64,000 nucleotides of DNA. Source: UBA1361 sp035647455. Lineage in GTDB: Bacteria > Bacillota_I > Bacilli_A > RFN20 > CAG-826. Positions 62,040 through 64,000 of the stretch are shown here, one piece after another. Location of the stretch: positions 75,383 through 139,382 of the forward strand of contig DASRNI010000002.1 in assembly GCA_035647455.1 (NCBI GenBank), read 5' to 3'. The position numbers and the translations under genes were made by a program. The notes beneath the pieces were generated by a model. The model saw nothing but the letters and a program-made list of their open reading frames with translations. It ran no database searches and was not told where the DNA came from. Numbering within the stretch: the stretch's first letter is position 1; each line of letters opens with the position of its first letter.

Positions 62040-63281
62040 ATGGACTATATAAAAAGAGAGCGCTACTTAGCGCAACTTATTCGTGCAAAACATAATCGAT
62101 TAATTAAAGTAATAACCGGTATTCGTCGTGTCGGTAAATCATTTTTGCTTGATCCACTTTTTACAACGCATTTAATCGAGTCCGGGGTCAAGGAGTCACA
62201 AATTATTAAGATCAATTTAGATGATGAAGAAAATAAAGAATTGTTAGATGCGCATAAATTAAGTTCTTACATTCGCGCTAAATTAATAAGTGATGAAAAC
62301 TATTATGTGATTATTGATGAAATTCAAAAAGTCGAAGGATTTGAAGCGATTCTTAACGGATTACTTTATTTACGGAATGTTGATGTTTATGTTACTGGTA
62401 GCAATTCAAAATTCTTATCACGTGACATCATCACTGAATTTCGCGGGAGAAGTCATCAAATCAAAGTTTATCCACTATCATTCGCGGAATTTTTGACGGC
62501 AACGCAGCTTGACAAAAGGGAAGCTTATCAAGAGTATGTTCGCTATGGTGGGATGCCACAATTAATTAATTTGCAAACTGAACAAGAAAAAACAAAATAT
62601 TTAAAAGATTTATTTGAACTAACGTATTTAAAAGATATTATTGAACGCAATGAACTAGAACGTGATGACGTTCTCGACGCTATTGTTAATATGCTTGCAT
62701 CTGCAGTTGGTTCACTTACTAACCCATACAAGTTAACGAATACGTTTAAAAGTCATGGGATGAAAGAACTTTCGATTAATACGGTTCGTAAGTATATTGA
62801 CTTTTTAATTGATGATTTTTTAGTGGAAAAAGTTGAAAGATACGATGTTAAGGGTAAAAAATATATCCAAAACATTGCTAAGTACTATTTTGCAGATGTC
62901 GGGTTAAGAAACGCAAGAATGAATTTCCGTCAACAAGAAGAAAATAAAATAATGGAAAATATTGTGTATCTTGAACTGTTACGCCGTGGTTACAATGTTG
63001 ATGTCGGTATTGTTGAAGTAAGAGAAGGAGACGCGCGAAAACAACTTGAAATTGATTTCGTTTGTAATCAAAGTTTCCAAAGATACTATATTCAAGTTAC
63101 ACAACATTTAGAAACACGCGAGAAAACAAAACAAAAATCACGCTCACTTTTAAAGATTGAGGATAACTTTAAGAAAGTAATAATTGTCAAAGATGATATT
63201 CTCCCCTGGATTACGGAAGAAGGAATATTAGTGTTAGGGATGATGCAATTTTCACTTGATGCTGAGAGTCTAAATATATAA
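62040..63281 (+). CDS. AAA ATPase with C-terminal DUF4143-type domain
   Basis: The start is ATG 62040 behind GGAGGTGG (MDYIKRERYLAQLIRAKHN), giving 413 residues; 17 upstream codons run through a hairpin and are rejected. The N-terminal ATPase has Walker A VITGIRRVGKSFLL, Walker B YYVIIDEIQK and the sensor VYVTGSNSKFLSRDI. The C-terminal part (from ~180, YVRYGGMPQLINL, then LFELTYLKDIIERNEL and IENIVYLELLRRGYNVDVG, EIDFVCNQ) is the DUF4143 region, with a restriction-endonuclease-like fold in relatives. Such genes are often multicopy and mobile in low-GC bacteria; function is unclear. Flanked by ~190-bp direct repeats. Confidence 0.88.
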   Translation: MDYIKRERYLAQLIRAKHNRLIKVITGIRRVGKSFLLDPLFTTHLIESGVKESQIIKINLDDEENKELLDAHKLSSYIRAKLISDENYYVIIDEIQKVEGFEAILNGLLYLRNVDVYVTGSNSKFLSRDIITEFRGRSHQIKVYPLSFAEFLTATQLDKREAYQEYVRYGGMPQLINLQTEQEKTKYLKDLFELTYLKDIIERNELERDDVLDAIVNMLASAVGSLTNPYKLTNTFKSHGMKELSINTVRKYIDFLIDDFLVEKVERYDVKGKKYIQNIAKYYFADVGLRNARMNFRQQEENKIMENIVYLELLRRGYNVDVGIVEVREGDARKQLEIDFVCNQSFQRYYIQVTQHLETREKTKQKSRSLLKIEDNFKKVIIVKDDILPWITEEGILVLGMMQFSLDAESLNI

Positions 63282-63337
63282 GTCAGTATTAGCAACCGTA
63301 AAGTAAAATATTAATATAACAAATTTAATCTAAAGCG

Positions 63338-63528
63338 AAGTTTCTCCGTTTTCCTTCGTTTTCTTTGATTTATCTAAACAGGGCAAAAAACCAGCAGTAC
63401 TGTAAAGAGCGCCGTTTTCCTTATTCTTCATTTGTTTTCCGTCATTTACCCAAAGTGGTAAAGAAACTAGCAGTTTTAGTTTATATACCTTTAAAACCAC
63501 TACCTTTGTAGTAAACAAAGACACCATG
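63338..63528. repeat. Direct repeat, right copy flanking the ATPase gene
   Basis: Begins 57 bp after the ATPase stop and ends at the same GACACCATG as the left copy. The second half is nearly identical to the left copy; the first half has more substitutions. Confidence 0.88.
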
Positions 63529-63956
63529 TAAGATGATCGGTTTGATACAATATGTGTCAGACCTTTTTTATTTTATAACGTGACAGTAATCACATTATCT
63601 CAACTGGCCAAATTGTGGAATTTTAATAAAAACATAGAAAACAGCTCTTTTTTAAAGTTTTTTAAGTTTTAGGTTTAACACTCTACACGATTACCTTACA
63701 ATTTACACGATTTGCTTTAAACTACGTTATTAGCGATTTTCTTTCCAAAAAAAACCAGATTTTTATCGCATTAAAATAGATTACTAAAATTTGTTGTTTA
63801 TTATTAAAAAATTTGTTATTTATCTTTGATTTTACCATGAACACTACATAAGTCTTTGTCCGTTTTCTATACTAGCATCAGTTAAATAATGATATAATTC
63901 AACTATATATTCTAGCGGTTTTTATTATTGGATACTTAACAAGAAGGAATTATTAT
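63529..63956. other. AT-rich intergenic region at the window end
   Basis: No gene is seen. It is very AT-rich with long A and T runs. TGA-TATAAT at 63891-63899 is an extended -10 for the next gene, 57 nt before its ATG; the -35 is weak. Confidence 0.45.
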
Positions 63957-64000
63957 GAATAAAATCAAGCCACAACAAAAAATCATAATAGCATACATAC
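63957..64000 (+). CDS. Start of a gene cut off by the window
   Basis: ATG behind AAGAAGGAATTATT gives MNKIKPQQKIIIAYI, then the window ends. The basic start and hydrophobic stretch (IIIAYI) could open a membrane or signal sequence; nothing more can be said. Confidence 0.45.

Noticed and set aside
1..64000. UGA=Trp genetic code as in Mycoplasma
   Set aside because: TGA serves as the natural stop of ylxM, pyrH, uppS, the msrA fusion and yhaO, and Trp is encoded by TGG.

Overview
The window comes from a low-GC Gram-positive bacterium of the Bacillota, most likely an uncultured Bacilli/Mollicutes-related lineage (Acholeplasma/Izemoplasma-like). This placement is inferred from gene content: PolC-type polymerase, TrmFO, YlxM, RbgA, the recG-plsX-rnc-ftsY-ffh block and many short-signal lipoproteins. 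The standard code is used: TGA ends ylxM, pyrH, uppS, the msrA fusion and yhaO, so this is not a UGA=Trp mollicute.

Bases 1-29.7 kb are a housekeeping backbone: recG (3' end), plsX-rnc-ftsY-ylxM-ffh, an opposing rpsP-khpA and rimM-trmD pair, a purine permease, rplS with a leader, lepB-rbgA-rnhB-dprA, topA, trmFO-xerC, rpsB-tsf, pyrH-frr, a secreted M6-type protease, and uppS-cdsA-rseP-polC. Together these cover translation, SRP targeting, RNA modification, DNA processing, phospholipid and undecaprenyl synthesis and replication. smc and acpP, often found between plsX, rnc and ftsY, are absent from this block.

Bases 29.7-49.1 kb are a lineage-specific section. It holds a Sel1-repeat protein, tRNA-Pro, a degenerate flavin disulfide-reductase fold fused to an EAL (c-di-GMP phosphodiesterase-like) domain, and, divergent from it, an MsrA-fRMsr repair fusion with alanine dehydrogenase. 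The shared intergenic region carries a perfect palindrome and Fur/PerR-like boxes. tRNA-Leu, an XRE membrane regulator, DegV, a 917-residue lipoprotein with five repeats, an AhpD-like protein, a YhaO-YhaN (SbcDC-like) pair, two broken lipoprotein genes and tRNA-Thr follow.

Bases 49.2-64 kb look like an acquired island beside tRNA-Thr. It holds two tandem large serine recombinases, a repeat-rich control region, a type III restriction-modification pair, an unknown 193-residue protein, a 760-residue metallophosphoesterase protein bracketed by ~100-bp direct repeats that contain exact 21-nt iterons, an Ig-like lipoprotein, and a DUF4143-type ATPase bracketed by ~190-bp direct repeats. The repeat-gene-repeat layout occurs twice with unrelated repeats.

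Two window-wide patterns stand out. Many promoters have an extended -10 (TGnTAwaAT). Several genes have the -10 ending 6-7 nt before the ATG and no Shine-Dalgarno, which predicts leaderless mRNAs.
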